This document shows, piece after piece, positions 50,796 through 61,400 of a stretch of DNA of 64,000 nt. Positions within the stretch are counted from its first letter, which is position 1. The number at the start of each line of letters is the position of its first letter. This stretch comes from Bacteroidota bacterium (GTDB lineage: Bacteria > Bacteroidota > Bacteroidia > Sphingobacteriales > Sphingobacteriaceae). The stretch is taken from positions 1 to 64,000 of the forward strand of contig JAFDZM010000070.1 of NCBI GenBank assembly GCA_018266915.1. Direction: 5' to 3'. Made by a program: the position numbers and the translations under genes. The notes beneath the pieces were generated by a model that searched no databases, had not been told where the DNA came from, and worked only from the letters and a program-made list of their open reading frames with translations.

Positions 50796-51203
50796 ATGAT
50801 TTCCACAACCCTATTAATCTCATTGCTTGGCGCCTTTTCTGCTATTACAGTATCTATTATTGGGTCTTGGTACGCCAATCGTAATAACATGGTGTTACAA
50901 ACTAGAAAATTGAAAGAAGATCACTATGTGTCTTACATCGAGGCATTACATGGTTTAGCTGCTGACAATTAAAACACAGAGACTCTTAAAAGCTATGTAT
51001 TTGCAAGAGATAAACTTTTTATTATTGCCAGTGAAAATGTGGTAAATAAAATATTGGCTTACGAAAAAAATGGGGTAGGAAATAACATAGCTGCTGACAT
51101 ACACGATACATATTTAACTGATCTGATCAAAGCTATCAGGAAAGATTTAAAAATAAAGGATGAGGATTTCCCATTAGTTGGCTTTAAAAGAGCACAAAAA
51201 TAA
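50796..51203 (+). pseudogene. Small membrane-anchored protein interrupted by an in-frame stop
   Basis: From ATG 50796 an N-terminal membrane helix (STTLLISLLGAFSAITVSIIGSWYA) leads to a coiled tail, then TAA at 50970-50972. In the same frame the sequence continues without interruption for 76 more codons (ETLKSYVFARDKLFIIASEN and onward to GFKRAQK) to TAA 51201-51203. The second half is protein-like and in register, so one base change (for example AAA to TAA) likely truncated an about 135-residue protein. Function not recognised. The gene is AT-rich. Confidence 0.65.
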
Positions 51204-51300
51204 ACTAGGTTGTGCTTTTTACCACAGTCTCTTCCCGCCTGTTCAAGTGACACTTGAACGGGCGAAAGATTGACACCTCTGTGAAGCTGGGATAAAAACA

Positions 51301-51332
51301 AAAAAAATCAGGAAGGACTCCCCCTTCCTGAT
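51301..51332 (-). terminator. Terminator of the SusCD operon
   Basis: ATCAGGAAGG / CCTTCCTGAT with a 6-nt loop; on the minus strand a run of T8 with GTTTT follows. It lies 22 bp behind the SusD stop codon. Confidence 0.88.
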
Positions 51333-51354
51333 CAACAAATACTCAATCAACCAA

Positions 51355-52884
51355 TTATTGTTTATCCCACCAAATCCTGGTCAGGAAATCGTCAGGGCCT
51401 TGCCGGCTTATTGCGGCATTATAGGACGCGGCGTTAAGATTTTGTTCGCTTATAGGGTACAACAGTCTGCGGAAAATTTTACCGCCTGTAGCATTGCCGG
51501 TGTAATTGTTAGGAACCAGGGCCGGATAGCCTGTGCGCCGATAGCTGGAAAAAGCTTCTTCAGCATCAGGGAATATACCCACCCAAAACTCTGTGTATAT
51601 CTGGTCCATTTGCTGGTCGAGCGTACCGGCCGCATTATATGGATGATTCGCGATATAAACATTGATCTGGTTATCGGTTATCGTGCCGGGTGCACCACCG
51701 ATAATGGCCCATTGGCGCATAGCAGCAGCAATACCATTCGTATAGGATACTGAAGCAGTTGAACCGCTATACCAGCCCCGTGCAGCAGCTTCGGCCAGCA
51801 AGAAATAGCTTTCGGCAGCAGTAAATACAAGGCGTGGGGAGCTTAATAACAGTACAGTTTTTGGATTAGGCTCAGATAACGATCCAAAATTAACTGGTTT
51901 TGTATTCAACATAGCCGACATGCCTTGTTGCAGTGCAAATGAAGTATCGGCAACTCCATTATTATACACGATAGATATTACACCAAGGCGCGGATCTTTA
52001 TTGGTTTTAAGATAGTTAATAAATACATCCTGGTATTTACCGCCTTCTGTATTGGTAACACCGTCCTGCGCTATGTAGTCACTGTTCCAAAGGTCATTTG
52101 CCAGCGGGTTTTTATTGATATCCTGGCCTGAGCCTACATAAGGCACTTTGGCTATATCGGCGTCTTCCAAAATAACGCCGCCTGCAATGGCTTTTGTTGC
52201 CCATGTTTGTGCCGCATTAATATCGACCTTGGTCATGCGCATAGCATATCGCAACATCAGCGAATAGGCAAATTTTCGCCACTGGTCGGTTTTTCCGCCG
52301 TAGATCAGGTCCGCATCACCAAATGTAGCTTTTGAAGCATCAAGACTGGTCGCTGCCTCGTCAAGCTCTTTAAGCATATCGGCATAAATGTCCTTTTGGG
52401 CATCATAAGCTGGTTTATAAATTCCGCTGTTATATCCCTGGCCTGCTTGTGAGTAAGGAATATCGCCATAAAGGTCGGTAAGCCTGCCAAAGCAATATGC
52501 CCGCCAGATACGTGCCTCAGCAACAAGGTTGATTTGTGATGGGTCACCGGTTGTTGCTTTAAGTACTTCCACCAACTCGTTGATCTGGTTGGGGTAGGAA
52601 CTTGTAAATGTTGCTGCCGACTGCTGGGCCTGGGCCAATATGTATTTTGATCCAAAGCCGGCCACATCGTTAAAGCTGGTTGTATACTGCATGGTGCCAA
52701 GCAAAAGGTCGGGCATGCTCGAAACGCCATCATATTCTGCCTTGGTGAATATATACCCCGGAACAGGTTTAGGCGAGCTATTCGGATCTGTGTTATCCTT
52801 CACAAAGTCTTTAGTGCATGATTGTATTGTAATGATGCCGAGTATCATCAGCATACAATAAGTATATTTTTTCATCGTGCTCAT
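51355..52884 (-). CDS. SusD/RagB-family lipoprotein
   Basis: A 509-residue surface lipoprotein: signal MKKYTYCMLMILGIITIQSC with the lipobox Cys, then a SusD-like_2 body (LLLGTMQYTTSFNDVAGFGS, AEARIWRAYCFGRLTDLYGDIPYSQAG, KTDQWRKFAYSLMLRYAMRMT, FTAAESYFLLAEAAARGW). SusD proteins cap the SusC transporter and bind the nutrient at the surface. It directly follows the SusC gene. No glycoside hydrolase is nearby, so the substrate may be a peptide or other polymer. ATG 52875 is an equally possible start. Confidence 0.92.
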   Translation of the reverse strand: MSTMKKYTYCMLMILGIITIQSCTKDFVKDNTDPNSSPKPVPGYIFTKAEYDGVSSMPDLLLGTMQYTTSFNDVAGFGSKYILAQAQQSAATFTSSYPNQINELVEVLKATTGDPSQINLVAEARIWRAYCFGRLTDLYGDIPYSQAGQGYNSGIYKPAYDAQKDIYADMLKELDEAATSLDASKATFGDADLIYGGKTDQWRKFAYSLMLRYAMRMTKVDINAAQTWATKAIAGGVILEDADIAKVPYVGSGQDINKNPLANDLWNSDYIAQDGVTNTEGGKYQDVFINYLKTNKDPRLGVISIVYNNGVADTSFALQQGMSAMLNTKPVNFGSLSEPNPKTVLLLSSPRLVFTAAESYFLLAEAAARGWYSGSTASVSYTNGIAAAMRQWAIIGGAPGTITDNQINVYIANHPYNAAGTLDQQMDQIYTEFWVGIFPDAEEAFSSYRRTGYPALVPNNYTGNATGGKIFRRLLYPISEQNLNAASYNAAISRQGPDDFLTRIWWDKQ

Positions 52885-52890
52885 TTTTAA

Positions 52891-55800
52891 TTAGAATTTA
52901 ACAGATAGGTTTACGCCGATTGAACGTGTACGTGGCAGACCGATTGATTCAAATCCCTGATCATTGCTATTGGTAAAGCTTTGCTCCGGGTCGAAATTAT
53001 CCGTCTTTTTGTACAGCGTCCACAGGTTACGTGATACCAATGAAAGGGTAGCCGACTGAATGTGCACTGCTTTCAAATCAAGCGGAGGCAGGTTGTAGGA
53101 TAGAATAACCTGGCGTAGCTTAACAAAGCTTCCATCGTGTAAAAACAAATCTGAATAGATCTTATAGTTATCATAATATGTACGCAAACCACTTACAGGT
53201 ACGGTATGGGTATATGGGTTGCCGTTTTGGTCGACACCGTTTAACACCAGCCCGTTTTCACGGCCAGGGAGTGTCATCTTTGTTAAACCAAGACGAGTGG
53301 CATATACCTCCATTTCAGAAAATACCTTGTTGCCAAATTTTCCGTCAAGTAAGAAGCTAAGCGAGAACCGTTTGTACCTGAATTCGTTTGTTAAACCCAT
53401 GGTAACCGGGGCAACGCTTTTTCCTACAGGAACATAAGGCGTGGCAACAGGCAAATTTGTGGTAGAGTTAAATACTGTTTGCCCGCTGGCGTTTTTCAGC
53501 ATCCCTGTGGTATATATGGTACCAAATGACATGCCTTCGGTGTTATTCAACAAGCCATAGTTGTTTACCGTAGCGGCAAGTTGTATGGATGATAAGCCCG
53601 GTGCAAGTCTTACCACTTTATTATCATTATAGGCTATGTTATAGTTAACATTCCAGCTGAATTTATTGGATTTGATAGGTACACCGTTCAGTTGAACCTC
53701 TATACCTTTATTGTCCACCTCGCCAACATTCAGTATCACATTGTTATAGCCTGATGTTGGGGATATAGCTGTGTTTACAATGTCGTTAGTAGTTTTACGG
53801 TCATATACGGCAAAATCCAAACCTAACCTGTTCTTCAGCATTTGTAATTCAATACCTGCTTCCGTTGTTGTGGAAGTGTATGGCTTAAGATGGCTGTTGG
53901 TAATATCATTGCTGGCTACGTTTTGGAGTGGTTGCCCGGCGCTTGGGACGCTTTTGTATGCAAGGTTAATTACATACGGATCCGGCGCACCACCACCTAC
54001 CTGTGCCCATGAGGCCCTTAGTTTGGCGAAGCTGAAAAACTCGGGTAGCTTAACCGCGTCAGAAAGTATAAAGCTACCGCCTACTCCCGGATAGAAAATG
54101 CTGTTATTTTCCGGGCTAAGTGTTGAGAACCAGTCTTTACGGCCTGTAAACGATAAGAAGACCAGGCTTTTGTAATCAAAATCAGCAGATCCAAAAACTG
54201 AATTAGTAACTATTTTAGCATAATATGGCGTATTTGATATAGTTGCCAGGTTTGTTGTACTATAAAAATAAGGTATAACAAACTGTGAACCATCAGTAGT
54301 TACCTGGTCGGTTATATGCTGGCGGCCATTAACACCGGCTAAAACACTAAAATTTATATTTTTTACGATTGTGTTTTTATAGCTGGCAGTAACCAGTTCA
54401 TTGGTTTCGGAAACATCAGCTTTTATTGCCTGGTATTGGCCGTTCAAGATGTATAGTGTACCGGTTGGCAATATGTTTGAATAAGTATAATTATAAAAGT
54501 CGCGGCTTAATGTGGCTTTGAAAACCAAGTCTTTTATTGGAGTATATAAAACAGAGCCCTGTCCGATAAAACGATCTTTAACATCATCTTCCTTAAATTT
54601 ATTGATTACGAAGTAGCCATTGGAAGCGATAGAAGCATCGTTCCAAACTATTTCCTTACCACTGGCATCGTACCCTGGTTCCAGCCAACGTATATCTACC
54701 GTATTTGCAACTTCCAAAGGTGTCCAGTTAGGATTGCCTAATGCATCGCCTGCGCCGGTACGATTGTGCCCGGTTTCGATATTGTATTGTGCAAGTGCCT
54801 CTACCGAGATTTTACTGTTCAATTTGGCATTTAAAGCAAGATTAAATGTTTTACGGTCATAAGTAGTTCCCGGTAAAATACCTTTACTGGAAAGATCGGC
54901 TAACGAGAAACGGTAATTAATACCCTCGCTGCCACCTACAAATGCCAGGCTATTGGTATAAGTGCTCCCTGTTTGATAGTAGTTTTCTAAATTATTTTTC
55001 TGAGCCACGTAAGGGTGTGTCTTACCATCAACAGCTACATAATCTGTAGAGCCATCTATTTTCGAGCCCCACGACCGTCTACCTGTAGCTTGCGCCTGGG
55101 CTAAGGTAGTAGGTTTCACACCGCCGTCTCCCTGGCCATATTCATACTGGTAATCAGGGAAAACGGCAATGTTATCATAGGTTGCTGTAGAGTTGAGTTC
55201 AATTCCTATACCTTTTTGGGCGCGGCCTTTTTTGGTAGTGATCAATATTACGCCGTTTGCAGCACGCGAACCATACAAGGCAGCTGCTGTACCGCCTTTC
55301 AGTACGCTGATCGATTCAATATCATCTGGATTTATAGCAGCAATACCGTCGCCTCGGTCAACGTTATTGGTTGATCCGTTTGTAGTTGGCGGGCCTCCCG
55401 GTACACTATTGTCAATTGGCATACCGTTTACTACGTATAATGGCTGGTTATCGCCGGCAAGACCGCCGTTGCCTCTGATAACTATACGGCTTGAACCACC
55501 TGGTCCGGTTGACAAACCCGCAGCATTTACACCCGCAACTTTACCTGATAAGCCGTTAGCTACGTTGTTTTCACGGGCTTCGGTAAATTCGCTCCCTTTT
55601 AACTCAGTTACAGCGTAACCAAGTGATTTTTTCTGCTTACTGATACCAAGAGCAGTTACCACAACCTCATTAAGAGAGCTGGAAGCTGATTTTAATCTTA
55701 CAGTTATCACTGCATCAGTGTTAGTTACCAGCACCTCTTCTTTGTTATAACCTATAAAAGCTACAACAATAGTGAATGCCTTGCCTTTGTATTTGTCCGG

Positions 55801-56388
55801 AACAGGCAACTTAAATGCGCCATTGGCATCGGTAATAGTTCCAACACCCGGATCATCCTTCAATGTTACGGATGCACCGGGAACTGGGGCGGAGTTTTCA
55901 TCGAACACCTTGCCGGTTAATTCACCTGCGATGTATCCTGAAGGTCTGTCCTGAATAGTACTAACCTCAGCAGGTTTACTTTTAATAGAGTTCTTTTCAA
56001 AAATGATGATCTTTTTGTCGAACTGCTTAAAATCCAGATCGGTGTTATCGAGGATCAGCTTCAGCGTTTTTTCGACTGTCCTCGTTTCAGTTTGCAGGGT
56101 GATGTTCTTATACTGTATTATTTTTTCGGAGGGATAAGCCATCTGGAACCCGGAGAGCTTTTCTATCTTCTTAAGGGTTTTCTTCAGTGTCTCATTTTTT
56201 GCACCAATAGTAATTGTTTCGTCCTTAATGCTTTGTGAATTGCTTGTCTTTGCCAGCAACAGTTGGACGGTAATAAGAAGTATGGTACAACAGCAAATAC
56301 TTAATCTCATTAGAAATCGGAATCCGGTATGAGTGCATAATTGCGTGGCACAAAGCCGCCACTTTGCAAAAGCGGTAATTTTTTGCAT
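52891..56388 (-). CDS. SusC/RagA TonB-dependent transporter with STN domain
   Basis: A 1165-residue outer-membrane protein. After a long basic N-terminus and hydrophobic signal (ICCCTILLITVQLLLAKTSNSQS) there is an STN signalling domain (residues about 55-130, LKKTLKKIEKLSGFQMAYPSEKII), then a carboxypeptidase-like domain (LTGKVFDENSAPVPGASVTLKD), plug (TALGISKQKKSLGYAVTEL, GSRAANGVILITTKKG) and barrel to the C-terminal Phe. The STN domain signals through FecR (next gene upstream) to an ECF sigma factor. It imports a ligand with TonB energy. Confidence 0.94.
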   Translation of the reverse strand: MQKITAFAKWRLCATQLCTHTGFRFLMRLSICCCTILLITVQLLLAKTSNSQSIKDETITIGAKNETLKKTLKKIEKLSGFQMAYPSEKIIQYKNITLQTETRTVEKTLKLILDNTDLDFKQFDKKIIIFEKNSIKSKPAEVSTIQDRPSGYIAGELTGKVFDENSAPVPGASVTLKDDPGVGTITDANGAFKLPVPDKYKGKAFTIVVAFIGYNKEEVLVTNTDAVITVRLKSASSSLNEVVVTALGISKQKKSLGYAVTELKGSEFTEARENNVANGLSGKVAGVNAAGLSTGPGGSSRIVIRGNGGLAGDNQPLYVVNGMPIDNSVPGGPPTTNGSTNNVDRGDGIAAINPDDIESISVLKGGTAAALYGSRAANGVILITTKKGRAQKGIGIELNSTATYDNIAVFPDYQYEYGQGDGGVKPTTLAQAQATGRRSWGSKIDGSTDYVAVDGKTHPYVAQKNNLENYYQTGSTYTNSLAFVGGSEGINYRFSLADLSSKGILPGTTYDRKTFNLALNAKLNSKISVEALAQYNIETGHNRTGAGDALGNPNWTPLEVANTVDIRWLEPGYDASGKEIVWNDASIASNGYFVINKFKEDDVKDRFIGQGSVLYTPIKDLVFKATLSRDFYNYTYSNILPTGTLYILNGQYQAIKADVSETNELVTASYKNTIVKNINFSVLAGVNGRQHITDQVTTDGSQFVIPYFYSTTNLATISNTPYYAKIVTNSVFGSADFDYKSLVFLSFTGRKDWFSTLSPENNSIFYPGVGGSFILSDAVKLPEFFSFAKLRASWAQVGGGAPDPYVINLAYKSVPSAGQPLQNVASNDITNSHLKPYTSTTTEAGIELQMLKNRLGLDFAVYDRKTTNDIVNTAISPTSGYNNVILNVGEVDNKGIEVQLNGVPIKSNKFSWNVNYNIAYNDNKVVRLAPGLSSIQLAATVNNYGLLNNTEGMSFGTIYTTGMLKNASGQTVFNSTTNLPVATPYVPVGKSVAPVTMGLTNEFRYKRFSLSFLLDGKFGNKVFSEMEVYATRLGLTKMTLPGRENGLVLNGVDQNGNPYTHTVPVSGLRTYYDNYKIYSDLFLHDGSFVKLRQVILSYNLPPLDLKAVHIQSATLSLVSRNLWTLYKKTDNFDPEQSFTNSNDQGFESIGLPRTRSIGVNLSVKF

Positions 56389-56427
56389 TCTTTGTATGTT
56401 TAAAAGTTTTCACTAAATTTTTTAACT

Positions 56428-56466
56428 ACAAACTCCCATTGCTTCCCGGCGGGGAGTTTGTTTTTT
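56428..56466 (+). terminator. Hairpin with plus-strand T run between fecR and susC
   Basis: ACAAACTCCC (56428-56437)/GGGAGTTTGT (56452-56461) with a 14-nt loop followed by TTTTTT on the plus strand. No plus-strand gene runs into it, so it may end an antisense RNA, or act as a hairpin between fecR and susC in the mRNA. Confidence 0.5.
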
Positions 56467-56573
56467 AGCACCCCTTGCATGGCAAGAGGCGCACATTGCG
56501 ATAAGCGCTATTTGATCAGGTTAAATTTCTTCATACTCGTCTTAGTTTAGTTGTTTTAGGGTTGTTTGTTTAG

Positions 56574-57548
56574 TTAGTTGCATCCATTACCATCAATGGT
56601 AACTTTTTGCTGATTTTCAAATTTGTAAGTCGTACCGCGTGCAGTACATAGTATTTCCAGTATATCTTTTAATGATTCAGTACCGTTGAATGAAGCGGTA
56701 ATCGGGCAGTTTTCAAGCGCAGGATTTTTAAACTGAATGTCTACGTTGTAACGTTTGCCCAGGGAAGTTGCAATCAATTTAAATGGCATACCGTCAAAAA
56801 CCATATCGCTGCTGGCCCAGGTAAGCGTTTTTGCAGCTTCAACCGTATTTTTCTGGCCCTCATCGGTTGGATTGTTATAAACTACCTGCTCGTTTGGAGT
56901 TAGAATAACAGAAGCCTTATGGTCATTATCAACTCTTACACGTCCTCGGGTAACAGTAACAACCACCTTTTTTTGGGACGGATATGCTGAGATATCAAAT
57001 GCAGTACCTAAAACCGTTGTCTTTACAGCACCAGTATGAATGATAAAGGGTTTTTTGTTATCATGGTGAATATCAAAATAAGCCTCCCCGATGAGTTCAA
57101 CTTCGCGTGTATTTCCTGCAAATGAAGTTGGATAGTTAAGTTTACTTCCGTGGCGCAGCACTACTTTACTTCCATCCGCCAGGGTAATAAATTGGTTTGT
57201 ATTGGCATTTGCTGGTGCCGCCAGCGCCACCTGGTTAGATGCAGATTTATCCTTGTTGATCAAATAATACCCCCCGGCTAATAAACAGAATCCTGTTAAT
57301 ACAGCCGCAGCACGCATCATCCATTTCCTGGAATTTAACAGGCGAACTTTAGCCCCGGCTTGGGATTTAAATTCATCATACATATCATCTGCCAGTTGCT
57401 GATGACCAGCTGAATGTACCAGGTTTTGAAACTCTTGGTCGTCAAGTTGAATATGGTGATACCAATCATTAAGTTCCTGCTCTTCATTGGGCGTACAGAG
57501 TCCTTTATGATATTGGTCAAGTAAATAGCGGAGGCGTTGAGGTTCCAT
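56574..57548 (-). CDS. FecR-family anti-sigma factor
   Basis: A 324-residue inner-membrane regulator: cytoplasmic N-terminus (LLDQYHKGLCTPNEEQELNDWY) for sigma binding, one membrane helix (MMRAAAVLTGFCLLAGGYYLI), the FecR domain (VLRHGSKLNYPTSFAGNTREVELIGEAYFDI, HTGAVKTTVLGTAFDISAYP) and a C-terminal DUF4974-like region (FKLIATSLGKRYNVDIQF). It relays the SusC STN signal to the sigma factor. Right before its ATG a perfect 9-bp inverted repeat TTAAGTGTT/AACACTTAA (57550-57579) may control expression. Confidence 0.92.
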   Translation of the reverse strand: MEPQRLRYLLDQYHKGLCTPNEEQELNDWYHHIQLDDQEFQNLVHSAGHQQLADDMYDEFKSQAGAKVRLLNSRKWMMRAAAVLTGFCLLAGGYYLINKDKSASNQVALAAPANANTNQFITLADGSKVVLRHGSKLNYPTSFAGNTREVELIGEAYFDIHHDNKKPFIIHTGAVKTTVLGTAFDISAYPSQKKVVVTVTRGRVRVDNDHKASVILTPNEQVVYNNPTDEGQKNTVEAAKTLTWASSDMVFDGMPFKLIATSLGKRYNVDIQFKNPALENCPITASFNGTESLKDILEILCTARGTTYKFENQQKVTIDGNGCN

Positions 57549-57808
57549 TTTAAGTGTTTACATATCATATAACACTTAACCGGAATGTTACCGTTACTTT
57601 AACTTATTATTTTTTTATTTTTTAATAAGTTTTTCATCTTTTTTAAAAAATAAGTGGAATTAAGGGTAGTTTGTTAATTTTTTTGAGTCGAATTATACTA
57701 AGTATTGATTATTTTTTACTAATATCGTCGTCACAACATCCTTACTATGTGAAACATTGATAGCATGGATATACCAATTAATTGTTAAGCATTTTATTTT
57801 AAACAGCT
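57549..57808. promoter_or_regulatory. Divergent control region of fecR and the sigma factor
   Basis: The 260 bp between the two divergent genes are very AT-rich and contain the TTAAGTGTT/AACACTTAA inverted repeat (57550-57558 and 57571-57579) next to fecR and a GTTACCGTTAC direct repeat. No reliable -7/-33 pair could be chosen. Confidence 0.4.
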
Positions 57809-58396
57809 ATTAACCCCCTAAGTCAACATAGCGATTCGGAATTAATCGAACTCTGGCAAGAGGGGAACGAGTATGCCTTTGAGGCCCTTTATAAAAGGTA
57901 CGTGGTAAAGCTGTTATCTATTGCTTCTAAAAAGGTTGACGATTATGAAACAGCGCGTGAGTTTGTGCAGGATGTGTTCATTAGCTTATTCAAACTCAGG
58001 GATTCTTTAAACTCCGAAATTTCAGTACTGGCTTATTTACACGTTGCTTTAAAGAACCGTATTCTGAATCATTACCGGCATCAAAGCGTTCACAAACGGT
58101 ATGAGCAGTATGTTGCACAGCAAGAAATCCAACTAACTGACAACGCAGCTGCACATTTACATAGTAAAGAGCTGGAGACACATCTGAAAGAAGAAATCCG
58201 GAAGCTTCCCCAACAGTGCCGGACCGTATTTTTACTGAGCCGTGAAGAAGGTTTACCTCACAAGGAAATTGCAAATCACCTTAATATATCCGTAAATACT
58301 GTTGAACAGCATATGCGAAAAGCGCTGCGAATACTCAGAACGTCGATGGGTAATTACCTGCACTTGCTGATCTTATACTGTTTTATCAAGTTCTGA
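57809..58396 (+). CDS. ECF RNA polymerase sigma factor with apparent ATT start
   Basis: An ECF sigma-70 with region 2 (ELIELWQEGNEYAFEALYKRY, then KKVDDYETAREFVQDVFISLF) and region 4 (LPQQCRTVFLLSREEGLPHKEIANHLNISVNTVEQHMRKAL). The first ATG/GTG/TTG in this frame is GTG 57902, which would cut away the conserved N-terminal part of region 2. The homologous text runs on upstream without a stop to a TAA at 57800-57802; the only plausible initiation codon there is ATT at 57809. It pairs with the divergent FecR and SusC STN receptor. Confidence 0.85.
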   Translation: MNPLSQHSDSELIELWQEGNEYAFEALYKRYVVKLLSIASKKVDDYETAREFVQDVFISLFKLRDSLNSEISVLAYLHVALKNRILNHYRHQSVHKRYEQYVAQQEIQLTDNAAAHLHSKELETHLKEEIRKLPQQCRTVFLLSREEGLPHKEIANHLNISVNTVEQHMRKALRILRTSMGNYLHLLILYCFIKF

Positions 58397-58465
58397 TCAC
58401 AGTAGTTTCGTTGTCACAATATTCTTTAACGCCAATCAGTAAAATAATGTACCTTCAAGGCTACA

Positions 58466-61400
58466 ATGCACTGCCCACGCCTTTTTCGCAATATGTCCAT
58501 ACTGGTTATACTAATAACCAGTCACGTTGTTTTTGGGCAAAGTAAATCAGATAATAACACTTATACCATCTCCAAAAGATTAATTTCCATTGAAGATGGG
58601 CTGGCTTCGCACGAAGTTTTTTGCGGTTTGCAGGATAATGCGGGCTTCATGTGGTTTGGCACACGAAACGGACTGAACCGTTATGATGGAAAAAACTGTT
58701 TGCTTTTTACTCGCCAGCGCAATCATTTGCAGGAAAATAAGGTGGTTCAATTGGCCAAAGACGATGCCAATAATCTGTTTATTGAATACGGCAGCACCGG
58801 TTTTCAGCTCACTACAAATGGCAAAGTAGATGTAATGAACGCCGAAACACAGGAAGTTAAAACCCTCTCCTCTGCTTTCCCTAATCTGCCGTTTAAGGAG
58901 CAGGACGTTTATTGGGTATCAAATGATGGTACTGATCAAGTCAGTTTTCTTACAGCACATCCTTTCAGACTTTGGAAATACTCAACCAAAAGCGGGTTTA
59001 AGTTGCGGTACCAGATAAACGACTGGAACGAAAAATTGGATGCTAATTCCGTTGATGACTATAAAAGAACCGGGACGCTCTGTTTATTTGCAAGAGGACG
59101 GGCATTGATCAGGTCAACTAATCAATCTACTCAATATTTAATTTCTGATGATACCGTTATCGCATTTAAGCCGGGCAATGCTTTAAGATGGTTTCCTATC
59201 GGATTCACCAGGCAGAACGACCTTTTGATTACTTATAATACTGCAACCCGCCTCAATACGTTTGATGTCGGAATAGTTAGAAATAAGGGCGCCAATTCAT
59301 TTCCAGTCGATGCAACACAATTTAATATAGACAGTATCAAAGTGAAATACTGGTTCCAGGGAGCTTGTTCTACAGATGGCTTATCAAGTGTGTTGTATAT
59401 TGGAACCGACGGGCTCTATCTCTGGAATGAAAGTACATTCATTAAAATCGTCGCAAAATCAGAAATAAAGGCTTTTGAAAACCTATTTCTTTACAAACTT
59501 TTTCCGGACAATTTCGGGAACATGTGGCTTTGCACTTCATGGGGCGTGTTGCAGTTGAAAATAGAAAAGAACCGCTTTAACCCATATTTCACCACTAAAC
59601 AACAATCTGTTGAAACCAATAACCAGGCCAGGGGAATTTATGCCGATGAAAATGGACGGGTTGTGGCAAACTTATGGTATCATGTCTTTCAACAGCGGGG
59701 CGACAAAGTTCAAAATGTAAGGGATGAGCAGTATAAGTATGCTTTAACTAAACATCATGGTACATTATATGGTGGAGGTTATAGTTTGTTTAGCTATGAT
59801 ATTGATAAAAATACGCTGACCAATTACCCCGATAAGCGAAGCGATGAAATATGGTCAATGCTTTCTGTGAACGACAGTTTGCTTTTGCTGGGACGAACGA
59901 ACGGGTTTACATCGTTCAATTCCAACGGTAAAAAGTTTGATTCGCTTCGATATGAATCCAAAAAGCAACCGGAAGCTAAGTTTGTATACAGGTTTTTTAA
60001 GGATAGGGAAGGAGCGATATGGGCAGTTGCAGAAAATGGCTTGTTCAAGATTAGGAATGATAAGAGCGGGCACTGGTCCGTTACGAATGATCAGTCGCCG
60101 TTGATTGCTCAGCTAAGTTTGCAGGATGCTTACGTAGATAGTGATGGTATTCTTTGGCTGGCGACAAATGGGGAGGGTTTATACCGGTGGGATAAAAAAG
60201 CAAATACGTTTCAGCAATTCAATATCGCCAGCGGTTTACCTTCAGATGTGCTGTACCGGATCGAGCCGGATGAATATAATAACCTTTGGATCAGTTCTGA
60301 TTATGGCTTGATCCGCTTTAATAAAAAAACATTCGTTGTAAATACCTATACTACTGCTGATGGTATCACGAACAATGAGTTTAACAGAACCTCGTCTTTT
60401 AAAGCAACCGATGGCCGGCTTTTCTTCGGTGGAATAGATGGCATTATAGAATTTAACCCTAAGGATTTTGTAGCAGATACGCGTTCATTTAAGGTACCGT
60501 TACGTATCATTGCATTTAATCAATTTATCGGTTCACAAAATAAACTGGTTAATAAAACCATTGAACTGTTAAGCAATTCACAAATTACTCTTGGGCCAAA
60601 CGACCGCTTTTTTACTCTTGAGTTTCAGTTACTGGATTATGCAAAAGATGAAGCTTACCATTATGCCTACAAAATAGACGGCGTAGATAAAGACTGGAAC
60701 TATATCAATGAAAACTCCATCCGCATAAGTGGTTTACCGTATGGGAAATTCACGTTGCATATCAAAGCGCAAAACCGCGAAGGAGCATGGAGCAGAAGCG
60801 AGCTAACTATCCCATTGCTGGTTTTAAAGCCATTCTACTTGAAATGGTGGTTTATCATATTACTTGTCCTGGTAATGATGGCTACTATTTATTGGATAAT
60901 AAAATGGCGCACAAAACAATTAGCTGCGGACAAAAACAAACTGGAACAAACAGTGAACGAAAGAACTACACAGTTAAAACAATCTTTATCAGAACAGGCC
61001 GAATTGCTTTCGGAGAAAGACGTATTGATGAAGGAAATTCATCACCGCGTAAAGAACAATTTGCAGGTTATTTCGGGCTTGCTGGAACTGCAAAGTAAAA
61101 CTGTAAATGATGACGCTGCAAAAGATGCGTTAATGGAAGGGCGTAACCGGGTGAGGAGTATAGCGCTGATACATCAGAACCTTTACCAGTTTGAAAATCT
61201 GAGCAGCATTGAGTTGAAACGCTTTGTGAATGATTTGTGCCGGCAGGTGGAAAGCGTGTATAAAAAGCAAAACAAAACAACGATGAATATCGAAGTACCT
61301 GTGTTGTACCTTGATATTGATTCGGCTGTGCCGCTTGGCTTAATAATGAATGAGTTGTTATCCAACTCATTCAAATATGCATTTGATGCTGCTGTCGCAG

